Shown: positions 12,449-23,171, counted from the first letter of the stretch. The stretch is 64,000 bases of DNA from Methylibium sp. (GCF_013817345.1 NZ_JACDCW010000001.1:1-64000), one strand, 5' to 3'. The notes: generated by a model from the sequence alone, not told the origin. Made by a program: numbers and translations.

Positions 12449-12910
12449 GTGAGCCCTACCAGCGGCGGCCCCGATCTGCGCGCCGCCGACTTCCAACGCG
12501 CTTTGTCGACCCGGCCCTGTGCGCGAAGCGAGCACTTCTTTTTGCACCACGTGGCCTGCGCTTCTGGACCAGCGAAGCCGAAGTTGTCAACAGATGAAAA
12601 CGCTGAGGTATGGGCGCCTGTGGATGACCGCCACCGTTTTGGCCTCGTGGTGCCCAAGCGCCATGCTCGCCGGTCAGTGACGCGCAGCCTCATCAAACGT
12701 CAGGGGCGCACTGCGTTCGCGTCCTCCGCGGCACAACTCCTTGCCGGCGACTGGCTGTTGCGCCTGCGCAGCCCCTACCCGACCGCACAGTTTCCCAGCG
12801 CCGCATCCGCTGCGCTGCAAGAGCGGGTGCGCGAAGAACTGCAGGCCCTGTTTGTCGGCGCCAGCCGGGCCAACGCGCGGGCCGGCGAGCCGAAGAGCAC
12901 GCGCGCATGA
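12449..12910 (+). CDS. rnpA: Ribonuclease P protein component
   Basis: RFGLVVPKRHARRSVTRSLIKRQGRTAF motif; between rpmH and yidD. Confidence 0.9.
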   Translation: MSPTSGGPDLRAADFQRALSTRPCARSEHFFLHHVACASGPAKPKLSTDENAEVWAPVDDRHRFGLVVPKRHARRSVTRSLIKRQGRTAFASSAAQLLAGDWLLRLRSPYPTAQFPSAASAALQERVREELQALFVGASRANARAGEPKSTRA

Positions 12911-13221
12911 AGCGCGTGCCGCAACGCTTGCTGATTTTTTTGGTGAGAGGCTATCGCCTGCTGCTCAGCCCTTGGCTGGGTAGCGGTTGCCGGTTCGAGC
13001 CCACCTGCTCGGCCTACGCGCAGGACGCGCTCGAGCGCCATGGCGCGCTGGCGGGCAGCCTGCTCGCTACCGGGCGGGTGTTTCGTTGCCATCCGGGCTG
13101 CGCCGGCGGCCATGACCCCGTGCCGGCCGATTTGCCCGGCTGGCTTTCACGCCTGGGAGGCTCTCGGGGCCGCCGGGCCGCCGAGCCAGCTCCCCGATCC
13201 CCTTTCGAGATTTCGCCATGA
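12907..13221 (+). CDS. yidD: Membrane protein insertion efficiency factor YidD
   Basis: LIFLVRGYRLLLSPWLGSGCRFEPTCSAYAQDALERHGALAGSLLATGRVFRCHPGCAGGHDPVP. Confidence 0.95.
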   Translation: MKRVPQRLLIFLVRGYRLLLSPWLGSGCRFEPTCSAYAQDALERHGALAGSLLATGRVFRCHPGCAGGHDPVPADLPGWLSRLGGSRGRRAAEPAPRSPFEISP

Positions 13222-14897
13222 CCGATATGCGCCGCACCCTGCTCTGGGTGGTTTTCACGATGTCTCTTGTTCTGCTGTGGGACGGCTGGAACAAGCACAC
13301 CGGCCAGCCTTCGCTGTTCGGTCCCACGTCGCGCCCGGCGGCTGGTGCGGCCGCGCCGGCGCAGCCGTCCGGCACGGTGCCGGGTTCGGTCCCTGCGGCG
13401 GCGACGATCGCGGCCGCGGCCGCGTCGAGCCCGGCGGTCAGCGCGCCGCCGGTGGCCGGTGCACCGGTGGCGGCTCCGTCGCGAACCGTGACCGTCACGA
13501 CCGACGTGCTGCAGGTCAGCCTCGACACACGCGGCGGCGATGTGGTGCGCGCAGAGCTGCTCAACCACGTGGACCAGAACGACCCGAGCCGCAACGTTCT
13601 GGTCTTCGACCGCTCGCCCGAGCGTGTCTATCTGGCCCAGACCGGCCTCATCGGCGCCCCCGGCCTGCCCAACCACCTGACGCCGCTCGAGTTGCAGCCT
13701 GGAGAAACCACGCTGGCGCCGGGCAGCGATTCGGTCAGCGTCGTGTTCGAGTCGGCCGAGCAGGGCGGCGTCAAGCTGAGAAAGACCTTGAGCTTCGGTC
13801 GCGGCGACTACGCGTTGAAGGTGCGTCACGAGGTGATCAACACCTCGGGCGAGCCGGTGTCGCCGCAGCTCTACACGCAACTGGTGCGCGACGGCAATCC
13901 GCCGCCCGGCGAGTCGAGCTTCTACTTCACCTTCACCGGGCCGGTGGCCTACACCGACGCGGCCAAGTTCCAGAAGATCGATTTCGGCGACATCGAGGAC
14001 GGCGACGCCCGCTTCGACAAGTCGGCCGACAACGGCTGGGTCGCCATGGTCCAGCACTACTTCTTCTCTGCCTGGCTGCACACCGATCCGGCGCCGCGCG
14101 AGTTCTATACGCGCAAGGTGGACAACAACCTCTACGCGGTGGGGACGATCTACCCGCTGGGCAGCATCGCACCTGGCCAGAGCAAGACCTTCGACAACCT
14201 GCTGTATGTCGGCCCGCAGGAAGAGAAGAAGCTCGAGGCGCTGGCCCCGGGGCTGGACCTGGTCAAGGACTACGGCTGGTTCACCATCCTGTCCAAGCCG
14301 CTGTTCTGGCTGCTCGACCAGCTGCACAAGATCCTGGGCAACTGGGGCTGGGCCATCGTGGCGCTGGTGGTGCTGCTGAAGGCGGCCTTCTACACGCTCA
14401 ACGCCCACGCCTACAAGTCGATGGCCAAGATGAAGGCGGTCAACCCCAAGGTGACGGAGATGCGTGAGCGGCTCAAGGACAAGCCGCAGCAGATGCAGCA
14501 GGAAATGATGCGCATCTACCGCGAGGAGAAGGTCAACCCGCTGGGCGGGTGCCTGCCGATCCTTGTGCAGATGCCGGTGTTCATCGCGCTCTATTGGGTG
14601 TTGCTGTCGAGCGTGGAGATGCGCAACGCGCCGTGGATCGGCTGGATCACCGACTTGTCCGTGCGCGACCCCTGGTACATCCTGCCGATGGTGATGACTG
14701 CGACCACCTTGCTGCAGACCTGGCTCAACCCCACGCCGCCGGACCCGATGCAGGCACGCCTGATGTGGATCATGCCGATGGTGTTCTCGGTGATGTTCTT
14801 CCTCTTCCCGGCCGGTTTGGTGCTGTACTGGATCACCAACAACATCCTGTCGATCGCGCAGCAGTACCTGATCAACCGGCGGCTCGGCGTGAGCTGA
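13218..14897 (+). CDS. yidC: Membrane protein insertase YidC
   Basis: MTDMRRTLLWVVFTMSLVLLWDGWNKHTGQPSLF...NPLGGCLPILVQMPVFIALYWVLLSSVEMRNAPWIGWITDLSVRDPWYILP. Confidence 0.97.
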   Translation: MTDMRRTLLWVVFTMSLVLLWDGWNKHTGQPSLFGPTSRPAAGAAAPAQPSGTVPGSVPAAATIAAAAASSPAVSAPPVAGAPVAAPSRTVTVTTDVLQVSLDTRGGDVVRAELLNHVDQNDPSRNVLVFDRSPERVYLAQTGLIGAPGLPNHLTPLELQPGETTLAPGSDSVSVVFESAEQGGVKLRKTLSFGRGDYALKVRHEVINTSGEPVSPQLYTQLVRDGNPPPGESSFYFTFTGPVAYTDAAKFQKIDFGDIEDGDARFDKSADNGWVAMVQHYFFSAWLHTDPAPREFYTRKVDNNLYAVGTIYPLGSIAPGQSKTFDNLLYVGPQEEKKLEALAPGLDLVKDYGWFTILSKPLFWLLDQLHKILGNWGWAIVALVVLLKAAFYTLNAHAYKSMAKMKAVNPKVTEMRERLKDKPQQMQQEMMRIYREEKVNPLGGCLPILVQMPVFIALYWVLLSSVEMRNAPWIGWITDLSVRDPWYILPMVMTATTLLQTWLNPTPPDPMQARLMWIMPMVFSVMFFLFPAGLVLYWITNNILSIAQQYLINRRLGVS

Positions 14898-14919
14898 GAC
14901 AGTCGCGCCCGAAGCCCAC

Positions 14920-14977
14920 AACGCCCCGCCCCGCGGGGCAGCGTGAACCGAACGCCCCGCCCCGCGGGGCGTTGTGC
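14920..14977. repeat. Tandem copies (31-bp period) of GC-rich palindrome AACGCCCCGCCCCGCGGGGC between yidC and mnmE; probable terminator-like hairpins
   Basis: aacgccccgccccgcggggc at 14920-14939 and 14951-14970; the second is followed by gttgtgc, mirroring cacaac before the first. Confidence 0.65.
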
Positions 14978-15000
14978 ATTGAAGACTCGACAATCACGCC

Positions 15001-16371
15001 ATGCTCGCGCGTCTTCACGACCCTGTTGCCGCCATCGCCACTGCGCCCGGCCGTGGGGCGGTCGGCATCGTGCGCGTGTCGGGGCGCGACCTGGGCGGCT
15101 TGATTCGAGCGGTATGCGGGCAGGCCCTCGTGCCACGGCATGCCCATTACCTGAGCTTTATCGACGGCCAGGGCGGCGTCATCGACCAAGGCCTGGCGCT
15201 GCACTTTCCGGCGCCGCACAGCTACACCGGCGAAGAAGTGCTCGAGTTGCAGGCGCACGGCGGGCCGGTGCTGCTGCAACTGCTGCTGGCGCGCTGCCTG
15301 CAGGCGCTGCCGGGCTCGCGCGTGGCCGAACCGGGGGAGTTCACGCAACGCGCCTTTCTCAACGACAAGCTCGACCTGGCCCAGGCCGAAGCGGTGGCCG
15401 ACCTGATAGACGCCAGCACCGAGGCTGCGGCCCGTTCGGCCTCGCGCGCGCTGGCGGGCGCCTTCTCGCACGAGATCGACGGGCTGCGTGATCGCCTGAT
15501 CGAGCTGCGCATGCTGGTCGAGGCGACGCTCGACTTCCCCGAGGAGGAGATCGATTTCCTCCAGCAGGCCGACGCCCGCGGGCGGCTCGCACGCATTGCC
15601 GCGGCGCTCGATGCCGTGCTGATGCGAGCGCGCCAGGGCGCGCTGCTGCGCGAGGGGCTGAGCGTGGTGCTGGCCGGCCAGCCCAACGTGGGCAAGAGCT
15701 CGCTGCTCAATGCGCTGGCGGGGGCCGAGCTGGCCATCGTCACGCCCATTCCGGGCACCACGCGCGACAAGGTCAGCGAAACCATCCAGATCGAGGGCGT
15801 GCCGCTGCACGTGATCGACACCGCCGGTCTGCGCACCGACGGCGAGGCGAGCGACGAGGTCGAGCGCCTGGGCATCGAGCGTAGCTGGGGCGCGATCGGC
15901 TCGGCCGACGTGGTGATCTTCCTGCACGACCTCACGCGCGGCGACGACGCGGCTTATCGAGCCGGTGAGCAGGAGATCGCGGGGCGCCTCCCGGCTGGCG
16001 TGAGCGTGCTCGACGTCTATAACAAGATCGATGCGGTGGATGCGCAAGTGCTGCCGGCCAACGCGCTGGCGCTTTCCGCGCGTACCGGCGATGGACTCGA
16101 GGCGCTACGACAGCGTCTGCTGCAACTCGCCGGCTGGCAGGCCGGCGCCGAAGGCGTGTTCATCGCCCGGGCGCGGCATCTGGAGGCACTTCACGCCACG
16201 CGCGCGCATGTCGAGCAAGCGCAAGCGCTGGCCGCCCGCGACGATGCGGCGCTCGACTTGCTGGCCGAAGAACTGCGCTGCGCGCACGACGCGCTCGGTG
16301 CGATCACGGGCCGCTTCACGGCCGATGATCTGCTGGGTGAAATCTTCGGACGGTTCTGCATCGGAAAGTGA
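15001..16371 (+). CDS. mnmE: tRNA modification GTPase MnmE (TrmE)
   Basis: [28 protein letters not shown]...[35 protein letters not shown]...FCIGK C-terminus. Confidence 0.97.
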   Translation: MLARLHDPVAAIATAPGRGAVGIVRVSGRDLGGLIRAVCGQALVPRHAHYLSFIDGQGGVIDQGLALHFPAPHSYTGEEVLELQAHGGPVLLQLLLARCLQALPGSRVAEPGEFTQRAFLNDKLDLAQAEAVADLIDASTEAAARSASRALAGAFSHEIDGLRDRLIELRMLVEATLDFPEEEIDFLQQADARGRLARIAAALDAVLMRARQGALLREGLSVVLAGQPNVGKSSLLNALAGAELAIVTPIPGTTRDKVSETIQIEGVPLHVIDTAGLRTDGEASDEVERLGIERSWGAIGSADVVIFLHDLTRGDDAAYRAGEQEIAGRLPAGVSVLDVYNKIDAVDAQVLPANALALSARTGDGLEALRQRLLQLAGWQAGAEGVFIARARHLEALHATRAHVEQAQALAARDDAALDLLAEELRCAHDALGAITGRFTADDLLGEIFGRFCIGK

Positions 16372-16475
16372 TGCAGTTCACGCCGGCTGCGGCACGGTGC
16401 CCGCGCTGGCAGCACCGCGCTTTAGCGCCCCAGAACGGTGCCGATAATCCGGCACCCGCCTTTCCCCACTTTCCG

Positions 16476-16934
16476 ATGAGCCACGAACAACTGCTGCATG
16501 CCATTCAGTCGCTGAACGCTGCCGACGCGTTCAGGCCGCGGCTGGACGCGGCGCAGTGGCGCAACTTTCTGCAGTACCTGACGGCGCACCACATTCGCAG
16601 CGGCGAACTGCTCGTCAAGCAAGGTGAGCTGGACCGGACCGTCTATTTCCTTGGCGAAGGCAGCCTGCAGGTCTATGCAACGGGGGGTACGGCGGGCGCG
16701 AGTCGAAGTGCCATCCTGCGACCCGGGGCGATGTGCGGCGAGCCGGGGCTGTTCGCCGACGGCATGCGCACGGCCAACGTCGCGGCCATGACGACCAGCA
16801 CGGTGTGGGCGATGCGGCTGCCTCGCTTCGAGGAGTTGTGCGCGCGCACGCCGGCGATCGCGCTGGAAATCCTGCGAGCAGCCGGCTCGGTGATGGCTTT
16901 GCGGATGCGGGCGAACATCGCGCAGATCGCCTGA
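16476..16934 (+). CDS. Cyclic nucleotide-binding (Crp-type) domain protein without a recognizable HTH
   Basis: HIRSGELLVKQGELDRTVYFLGEGSLQVYATGG...GAMCGEPGLFADGMRTANVAAMTTSTVWAMRLPRFEEL. Confidence 0.75.
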   Translation: MSHEQLLHAIQSLNAADAFRPRLDAAQWRNFLQYLTAHHIRSGELLVKQGELDRTVYFLGEGSLQVYATGGTAGASRSAILRPGAMCGEPGLFADGMRTANVAAMTTSTVWAMRLPRFEELCARTPAIALEILRAAGSVMALRMRANIAQIA

Positions 16935-17028
16935 CCGCTTCGCGCGGGTAGCAAAGAAAAGCGCCGCACAGCGGCCCCCGGTCTTCGGCGGTGGCGAACG
17001 GGCGCCCGTCCTACCCGTTCGCTCGTTG

Positions 17029-17568
17029 TCAATGGCCCTCGAAGCTCACCAGCGTGAACAGCTGCAAACCAGAGGCGCGCAGCTTGGCCGCGCCGCCGAG
17101 CTCCGGCAGATCGACGATGGCCGCGCCTTCGATCACCACGGCACCCAGCCGCTCAAGCAGGCGCTTGCCCGCCATCATGGTGCCGCCAGTGGCGATCAAA
17201 TCGTCGATCAGCAGCACGCGGTCCCCGGGCTGCACCGCGTCGGTGTGCATCTCCACGGTGGCCGAGCCGTACTCCAGCTCGTAGCTTTCCGCCACGGTGG
17301 CGTAGGGCAGCTTGCCCTTTTTGCGGATCGGGATGAAGCCGATGTTCAGCTCGTAGGCCAGTACCGAGCCGATGATGAAACCGCGCGCATCCAGGCCGGC
17401 CACCGCGCCCGGCCGCTGGTCGAAATAGCGGTGCACGAACTGGTCGATCAGCACGCGAAAGACCTTCGGGTTCTGCAGCAGCGGCGTGATGTCGCGGAAC
17501 TGCACGCCGGGCGTCGGCCAGTCTGGCACGGTGCGGATCGTCTGGCGGATGAGGGCGCGATCGTCCAT
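17029..17568 (-). CDS. apt: Adenine phosphoribosyltransferase
   Basis: [34 protein letters not shown]...[25 protein letters not shown] (PRPP motif). Confidence 0.95.
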   Translation of the reverse strand: MDDRALIRQTIRTVPDWPTPGVQFRDITPLLQNPKVFRVLIDQFVHRYFDQRPGAVAGLDARGFIIGSVLAYELNIGFIPIRKKGKLPYATVAESYELEYGSATVEMHTDAVQPGDRVLLIDDLIATGGTMMAGKRLLERLGAVVIEGAAIVDLPELGGAAKLRASGLQLFTLVSFEGH

Positions 17569-17638
17569 GGCGGCGAGGGGCGCGGCGCGCCGGTCAAGCG
17601 AGGGCCGCATTATCTCGGCAGCTGTCGCGGCGCGGGGC

Positions 17639-18334
17639 TCAGGCGGGCGCGAACGGGCCGATGGTTTGCGGCGCGCCGTCGCGGCCCGCCCGCAGCACCA
17701 GGCCTTCGCCCGAGGCGGCGCTGCCGCCCGCCAGCGCACCGAGGGTGAACTGGTGACTGATCCAGACTTCGAAGCCGTGCCGGGGCAGATCGACCAAGGC
17801 GCGGCGCAGTTGCGCCACCTGCGCTTCGCGGTCTTCGGTCATGCGCGGCGAGCCGAGCGCGGGCCAGGCCTGGACCGTCTCGCCGAAGGCCAGCCGGGCG
17901 GTGTCGAGACAGCGGCACCAGGGACTGGAGCGCACCGCCGCCGGCTGCAGCCGGCGTTCGCGGAACCACGCACCGATGCGGCGCGCCTGGGCGCGTCCGG
18001 CGTCGTCGAGGTTGCGCTGCGTGCCGCATTCGCCGAGCCGGAACTCCGGCGGATCGAAGGTGCCCGGCGCCAAAGCATGGCGCAGCATGACCACCACGCC
18101 GCCGCCGCGCAGTGCTTTCATCACCTCAGGTGCCGGCTCGGCCGCTCTCAGCGTGGTCGGCATGGCGAGGGTGCAGCCCAGCGCCGCGGTCGCGCGCAGC
18201 AGCGCACGTCGATCGATCGGCGCAAAGCACTCGGCCCTCACAGCCTCGTTCCGGCTTGCGGCAGCCTCGACGGCCGCCATGTCGGCCGCGTCGGACCGCG
18301 CGGGCGAGGCCTCAGACCTGCGGCTTGAACGCAT
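17639..18334 (-). CDS. Histidine phosphatase superfamily protein, Tat/Sec-type N-terminus
   Basis: [27 protein letters not shown] signal-like region, then [21 protein letters not shown] (RH motif). Confidence 0.75.
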   Translation of the reverse strand: MRSSRRSEASPARSDAADMAAVEAAASRNEAVRAECFAPIDRRALLRATAALGCTLAMPTTLRAAEPAPEVMKALRGGGVVVMLRHALAPGTFDPPEFRLGECGTQRNLDDAGRAQARRIGAWFRERRLQPAAVRSSPWCRCLDTARLAFGETVQAWPALGSPRMTEDREAQVAQLRRALVDLPRHGFEVWISHQFTLGALAGGSAASGEGLVLRAGRDGAPQTIGPFAPA

Positions 18335-19271
18335 AGCCGCTACCCGCCGCCTCGATGTGGCCGAACGCGGGGAAGGGGAAGTGAAAGCCGCCGACCATCG
18401 CGCGGCTGCTCACCAGCCGCGCGAAGATTTCGCGCCGCACCCGGCTCGCCGCCGCGGGGTCCATGTCGAAGCCGACCGCCCAGTCGGGCTGGCGTGCGAA
18501 CAGCGCCGGCACGTTCGTCAGGTCGGCCAGATAGTGGAAGCGGTGCGGGCCGCGGCCCGCTTCGAACACCGTATGGCCGGGCGTGTGGCCGTAGGCCGGC
18601 ATGGAGCGCAAACCGGGCAGCAGTTCGGCGCCGGGCTCGAAACGCTGCAGCATCGCTTCGGGCATGTCGCCGAACACGCGCCGCGCATTGGCGAACAGGC
18701 CCTTGGAGCGCTCGTCGGTGGCGGCGCGGGCCTTGCCGTCGTCCATCCAGAACGCGTACTCGGGCGCCGGCACCAGGACCCGCGCCTTGGGAAAAGCCAG
18801 GTCGCCGGCCTTGTTGCGCAGGCCGTGGATGTGGTCGCCGTGGAAGTGCGAGATCACCACCGTGTCGATGTCGCCGGCCTGCAGGCCGGCCGCCCGCAGA
18901 TGAGTCAGCAGCTTGCCGGCGGTCGGGCCGCCGTACTCGCCGAGGCCGGCGTCGAACAGCAGCTTGCGGCCGCCGAAGACGAGCACGAAAGGCGTGTAGG
19001 GCACGTCGATGTAGTCGGTCGGCAGGCCCTGCACGGCCAGCAGGGCGCGCACCTCGGCCAGGGGCGCGTTGGTGACGAACTGCTCCGTGAGGGGCCGGCG
19101 CGAAACGCCGTCGCTCAGCGCGATGACCTCGATGTCGCCCAGTTTCTTGCGCCGATAGCCCGTCGAGGGGATTGGCGGGACGCCGAAGCCCGGGCCGTCC
19201 TGGGCCCAGGCGGGAAGGCTAGGAACCGCGGCGCCCAGGCCGGCCTTGAGCAGCGTGCGGCGGTTGAGCAT
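18312..19271 (-). CDS. MBL-fold metallo-hydrolase with Tat signal
   Basis: MLNRRTLLKAGLGAAVPSLPAWAQDG (RR motif) and VVISHFHGDHIHGL metal-binding motif. Confidence 0.9.
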   Translation of the reverse strand: MLNRRTLLKAGLGAAVPSLPAWAQDGPGFGVPPIPSTGYRRKKLGDIEVIALSDGVSRRPLTEQFVTNAPLAEVRALLAVQGLPTDYIDVPYTPFVLVFGGRKLLFDAGLGEYGGPTAGKLLTHLRAAGLQAGDIDTVVISHFHGDHIHGLRNKAGDLAFPKARVLVPAPEYAFWMDDGKARAATDERSKGLFANARRVFGDMPEAMLQRFEPGAELLPGLRSMPAYGHTPGHTVFEAGRGPHRFHYLADLTNVPALFARQPDWAVGFDMDPAAASRVRREIFARLVSSRAMVGGFHFPFPAFGHIEAAGSGYAFKPQV

Positions 19272-19437
19272 GCGGACCTCCGTGAGTGGCGTAGGCGCGG
19301 ATCATCGATCCGCGCCGCAAGTCCACGCGACGCCGCTTCGCAAAGCGCAGCGCTGCGGCGGGTCTTTGTCGGGGTCGCGCGGCGGGCGGCGATCTACGGC
19401 AATCCCGCGCGCGGACCCTCCCGTGGCGTCAACGGGC

Positions 19438-21441
19438 TTAACCCTCGAGCAAGCGCGCCTCGGCCAGCGCCAGCGCCTCGGGCCGGCCGGCCAGCACCAG
19501 CGTGTCGCCGACGGCGAGCCGGAGATCGTCGGTCGGCCGCACCACCGCGCCGCCGGCCCGGCGCACCGACACCACCTGCGCGGCCAGTGCGCCGAGCGCC
19601 TGCTGACCGAGCGTGGCGCCCAAACTGGCGGCGCTTTCCGACAGGGTGACGCTCTGCAGCCGAGCCTGCTGCAGCTCCTCGGCGGTGTCGTCGTCGGCGC
19701 CGTGGAAGTAGCCGCGCAGCAGGCCGTAGCGCGCGTCGCGCTGCTCCTGCACGACGCGGATCACGCGGCGCATCGGCACGCCGACCAGGGCCAGCACATG
19801 CGTGGCCATCATCAGCGAGCCCTCGATCGCCTCGGGCACCACCTCGGTGGCGCCGGCGGCCTGCAGGGCCTCGAGGTCGCTGTCGTCGAGTGTGCGCACG
19901 ATGACCGGCACGGTGGGCGCGTGTTCGCGAACGAGCCGCAGGATCTTCAGCGCCGAGAGCGTGTCGTGGTAGCTGACCACGACCGCATTCGCGCGCGCCA
20001 GGCCGGCGGCCATCAGGCTTTGCAGCCGCGCGGCGTCGCCGTACACGACGCTCTGGCCGGCGGCCGCGGTCTGGCGCACGCGGTCGGGGTCGAGATCGAG
20101 CGCCATGTAGGGGATGTGCTCGGCGTCGAGCAGCCGCGCCAGGTTCTGGCCGCTGCGCCCGTAGCCGCAGATGATGACGTGTGCCTCGGCATTGATGGCG
20201 CGCTTGGCGATGGTCGTCATGGCCACCGACTGCAGCAGCCAGTCGCTCGCCGCCAGGCGCATGACGATGCGGTTGCTGTACAGGATCATGAAGGGCGTGG
20301 CCATCATCGACAGCACCATCGAGGCCAGCACCGGGCTCTCGAGCTGCGCCGGCAGCAGCCCGTTCTGCGAAGCCAGCACGAGCAGCACGAAGCCGAACTC
20401 GCCCGCCTGCGCCAGATAGAGGCCGGTGCGCACAGCCACGCCCGGCTGTGCGCCGAAGAGGCGGGCCAGCAGGGTGACGAGGCCGAACTTGAACAGCACC
20501 GGCAGCGTGGTCAGCAACAGCACCAGCGGCCACGCGCCGGCCACCGCGCGCCAATCCAGCTTCATGCCGATGGTGATGAAGAAGAGGCCCAGCAGCACGT
20601 CGTGGAAGGGCCGGATGTCGGTTTCGACCTGATGCTTGTATTCCGTCTCCGCGATCAGCATGCCGGCCACGAAGGCGCCGAGCGCGAGCGAGAGCCCGGC
20701 ATGCTCGGTGAGCCAGGCCAGACCCAGGGTGACCAGCAGCAGGTTGAGCATGAACAGCTCGTCGCTGCGCCGGCGCGCGACCAACGTGAGCCACCAGCGC
20801 ATCACCCGCTGGCCGCCGACCAGCAGCACGGTGAGCAATGCGCCGGCCTTCAGCGCGGCGAACAGCAGTGCGCGTGTCATGTCGTCGCCATCGGCGTTCT
20901 GGCCTAGCGCCGGGATCAGCACCAGGAACGGCACGACGGCCAGATCCTGGAACAGCAGCACGCCCATCACGCGCTTGCCGTGCGGTGTCTCTAGTTCCAG
21001 CCGCTCGGCCATCAGTTTGACGAGGATGGCGGTGCTGCTCATCGCCAGCGCGGCGCCGAGGGCCACGGCGCTTTGCCAGGGCAGCCCGCCGGAGCGGCCG
21101 GCGAGCGCCAGGCCCCAGACCAGCAGCGCATTGCCGCCGATCGCCGCCGCCATGGTCAGCGCCACCTGCGACAGACCCAGGCCGAACACCAGCGTGCGCA
21201 TGCTGCGCAGCTTGGGCAGGTTGAACTCCAGGCCGATCACGAACATGAGGAACACCACGCCGAACTCGGCCAGGTACTCGACGTTGGCTGAGTCCTCGGC
21301 GAGCGCCAGCGCGTTGGGGCCGATCAGCACGCCGACCGTCAGATAGCCCAGCATGGGCGGCAGCTTCAACGAGCGGCACAGCACCACGCCGAGTACCGCG
21401 GCGATCAGGTACAGCAGAACGACTTCGAGCGTGGTGGCCAT
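19438..21441 (-). CDS. Monovalent cation:proton antiporter-2 (KefB/KefC-like) with RCK domain
   Basis: MATTLEVVLLYLIAAVLGVVLCRSLKLPPMLGYLTVGVLIGP... plus C-terminal HVIICGYGRSGQNLARLLDAEHIPYMALDLDP. Confidence 0.9.
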   Translation of the reverse strand: MATTLEVVLLYLIAAVLGVVLCRSLKLPPMLGYLTVGVLIGPNALALAEDSANVEYLAEFGVVFLMFVIGLEFNLPKLRSMRTLVFGLGLSQVALTMAAAIGGNALLVWGLALAGRSGGLPWQSAVALGAALAMSSTAILVKLMAERLELETPHGKRVMGVLLFQDLAVVPFLVLIPALGQNADGDDMTRALLFAALKAGALLTVLLVGGQRVMRWWLTLVARRRSDELFMLNLLLVTLGLAWLTEHAGLSLALGAFVAGMLIAETEYKHQVETDIRPFHDVLLGLFFITIGMKLDWRAVAGAWPLVLLLTTLPVLFKFGLVTLLARLFGAQPGVAVRTGLYLAQAGEFGFVLLVLASQNGLLPAQLESPVLASMVLSMMATPFMILYSNRIVMRLAASDWLLQSVAMTTIAKRAINAEAHVIICGYGRSGQNLARLLDAEHIPYMALDLDPDRVRQTAAAGQSVVYGDAARLQSLMAAGLARANAVVVSYHDTLSALKILRLVREHAPTVPVIVRTLDDSDLEALQAAGATEVVPEAIEGSLMMATHVLALVGVPMRRVIRVVQEQRDARYGLLRGYFHGADDDTAEELQQARLQSVTLSESAASLGATLGQQALGALAAQVVSVRRAGGAVVRPTDDLRLAVGDTLVLAGRPEALALAEARLLEG

Positions 21442-21543
21442 GGGCGAGAGGCAAAGGGTGAGCAGGTCATGCCCGTGCAGGCCCCGCCTAGAATCGTTCG
21501 ATGCTACTCAAGGCTTCGTGGCGCCAGCCCCGGGGCGCACCCT

Positions 21544-22548
21544 GTGAGCAACACCCCCCTTGTTTCATCCGCCGAGCGCAGCGTCGCGATGGGCGCGCAG
21601 GCGTTGGCCATCGAAGCACAAGCCTTGGTCGCGCTCGAGCAGCGCATTAAGGGTCCGATGGCACCGGCTTTCGCGCGAGTCGTCACGCTGGTGCTGGGCT
21701 GCCAGGGCCGCGTCGTCGTGATGGGCATGGGCAAGAGCGGCCATGTCGGGCGCAAGATCGCCGCCACGCTCGCCTCCACCGGCACGCCGGCGATGTTCGT
21801 CCACCCGGCCGAGGCCAGCCACGGGGACCTCGGCATGGTCACGCCGCAGGACGTGGTGCTGGCAATATCGAACTCGGGAGAAAGCGAGGAGCTGAGCGCC
21901 ATCCTGCCGGTGCTCAAGCGCCTGGGCGTGACCGTGGTGGCGATCACCGGCCGCGCCGAGTCGGGCCTGGCGCTTCATGCCGAGGCGGTGCTCGACAGTT
22001 CGGTCGCGCTGGAGGCCTGCCCACTGAACCTTGCGCCGACGGCCAGCACCACCGCGCAGATGGCGCTCGGCGATGCGCTCGCGGTGGCGCTGCTCGACGC
22101 GCGCGGCTTCAAGGAGGCCGATTTCGCGCGCTCGCACCCGGGCGGATCGCTCGGCCGCAAGCTGCTCACGCATGTGCGCGACGTCATGCGCTCCGGCCGC
22201 GCGGTGCCTCGCGTGGCGCCGGACACCGCCTTCACTGACCTGATGCGCGAAATGAGCGGCAAGGGCTTGGGCGCGACCGCGGTGGCCGACGATGCCGGCC
22301 GGGTGCTCGGCATCTTCACCGACGGCGATCTTCGCCGCCTGGTCGAAAACGGCAGCGACCTGCGTGCGCTGCGGGCCGCCGACGTGATGCATGCCAATCC
22401 GCGCACCGTGCGCGACGATGCGCTGGCGGTCGATGCAGCCGACATGATGGAGGCGTTTCGCATCACCAGCGTGCTGGTCGTCGACGGCGAAGATGCTCTG
22501 GTCGGCGCGCTCAACATCAACGATCTGCTGCGCGCGAAGGTGATCTGA
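21544..22548 (+). CDS. kdsD: D-arabinose 5-phosphate isomerase (KpsF/GutQ family)
   Basis: GRVVVMGMGKSGHVGRKIAATLASTGTPAMFVHPAEASHGDLGM, SIS domain plus two CBS domains. GTG start at 21544 assumed; ATG at 21589 possible. Confidence 0.93.
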   Translation: MSNTPLVSSAERSVAMGAQALAIEAQALVALEQRIKGPMAPAFARVVTLVLGCQGRVVVMGMGKSGHVGRKIAATLASTGTPAMFVHPAEASHGDLGMVTPQDVVLAISNSGESEELSAILPVLKRLGVTVVAITGRAESGLALHAEAVLDSSVALEACPLNLAPTASTTAQMALGDALAVALLDARGFKEADFARSHPGGSLGRKLLTHVRDVMRSGRAVPRVAPDTAFTDLMREMSGKGLGATAVADDAGRVLGIFTDGDLRRLVENGSDLRALRAADVMHANPRTVRDDALAVDAADMMEAFRITSVLVVDGEDALVGALNINDLLRAKVI

Positions 22549-23171
22549 TGAACGCAGCGAACCCGGCGGCGAGCGATCCGCAAGGCGACGTGTTGCGGCC
22601 GGTGCGCGCGACGCTCGCGTTCGCGCCGCAACTGCTGCTCCGTGCGCAGGGCATCCGCGCGGCGATCTTCGACGTCGACGGCGTGCTGACCGACGGGCGC
22701 GTTTATATCGGCGAGCACGGCGAGACGGTCAAGGCCTTCAGCACGCTCGACGGGCAGGGGCTCAAGCTGCTGGCGCTGGCGGGCATTGCGCCGTTGGTCA
22801 TCACCGGGCGCGACTCACCGGCGGTGCGCCGGCGCGTCGCCGACCTGGGGCTGGCTCACGCCGTCTACGGCGTGCACGACAAGCTCGCGGCAGCCTGCAC
22901 GCTGCTTGCCACGCTCGGCCTGGCCTGGCCGCAGGTCGCGGTGATCGGCGACGACTGGCCCGACCTGCCGCTGCTCGCGCGCGCCGGCTTCGCGGGCGCA
23001 CCGGCCAATGCCCATGCCGAGGTGAGCGCCATCGCCGACCATGTCACCGCCGCGCGGGGCGGCCACGGCGCGGCGCGCGAGTTCTGCGATCTGCTGCTGG
23101 TGGCCAGCGGCTGCTACGCCGCATTGCTGCACAGCCACCTCGAAACACTCGACCACAGCGGCGCGCCATGA
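22548..23171 (+). CDS. kdsC: 3-deoxy-D-manno-octulosonate 8-phosphate phosphatase
   Basis: IRAAIFDVDGVLTDGRVYIGEHGETVKAFSTLDGQGLKLL; directly follows kdsD. Confidence 0.93.
   Translation: MNAANPAASDPQGDVLRPVRATLAFAPQLLLRAQGIRAAIFDVDGVLTDGRVYIGEHGETVKAFSTLDGQGLKLLALAGIAPLVITGRDSPAVRRRVADLGLAHAVYGVHDKLAAACTLLATLGLAWPQVAVIGDDWPDLPLLARAGFAGAPANAHAEVSAIADHVTAARGGHGAAREFCDLLLVASGCYAALLHSHLETLDHSGAP

Noticed and set aside
12619-12627. TGTGGATGA (TCATCCACA) as an additional oriC DnaA box
   Set aside because: Lies inside rnpA and is an isolated variant; not enough to extend the origin call.
13014-14993. 659-aa minus-strand ORF opposite yidC
   Set aside because: Antisense to yidC; no recognisable motifs.
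17639-19271. Histidine phosphatase and MBL genes as a defence or toxin pair
   Set aside because: Both carry export-signal-like N-termini and ordinary hydrolase motifs; no defence-associated context.
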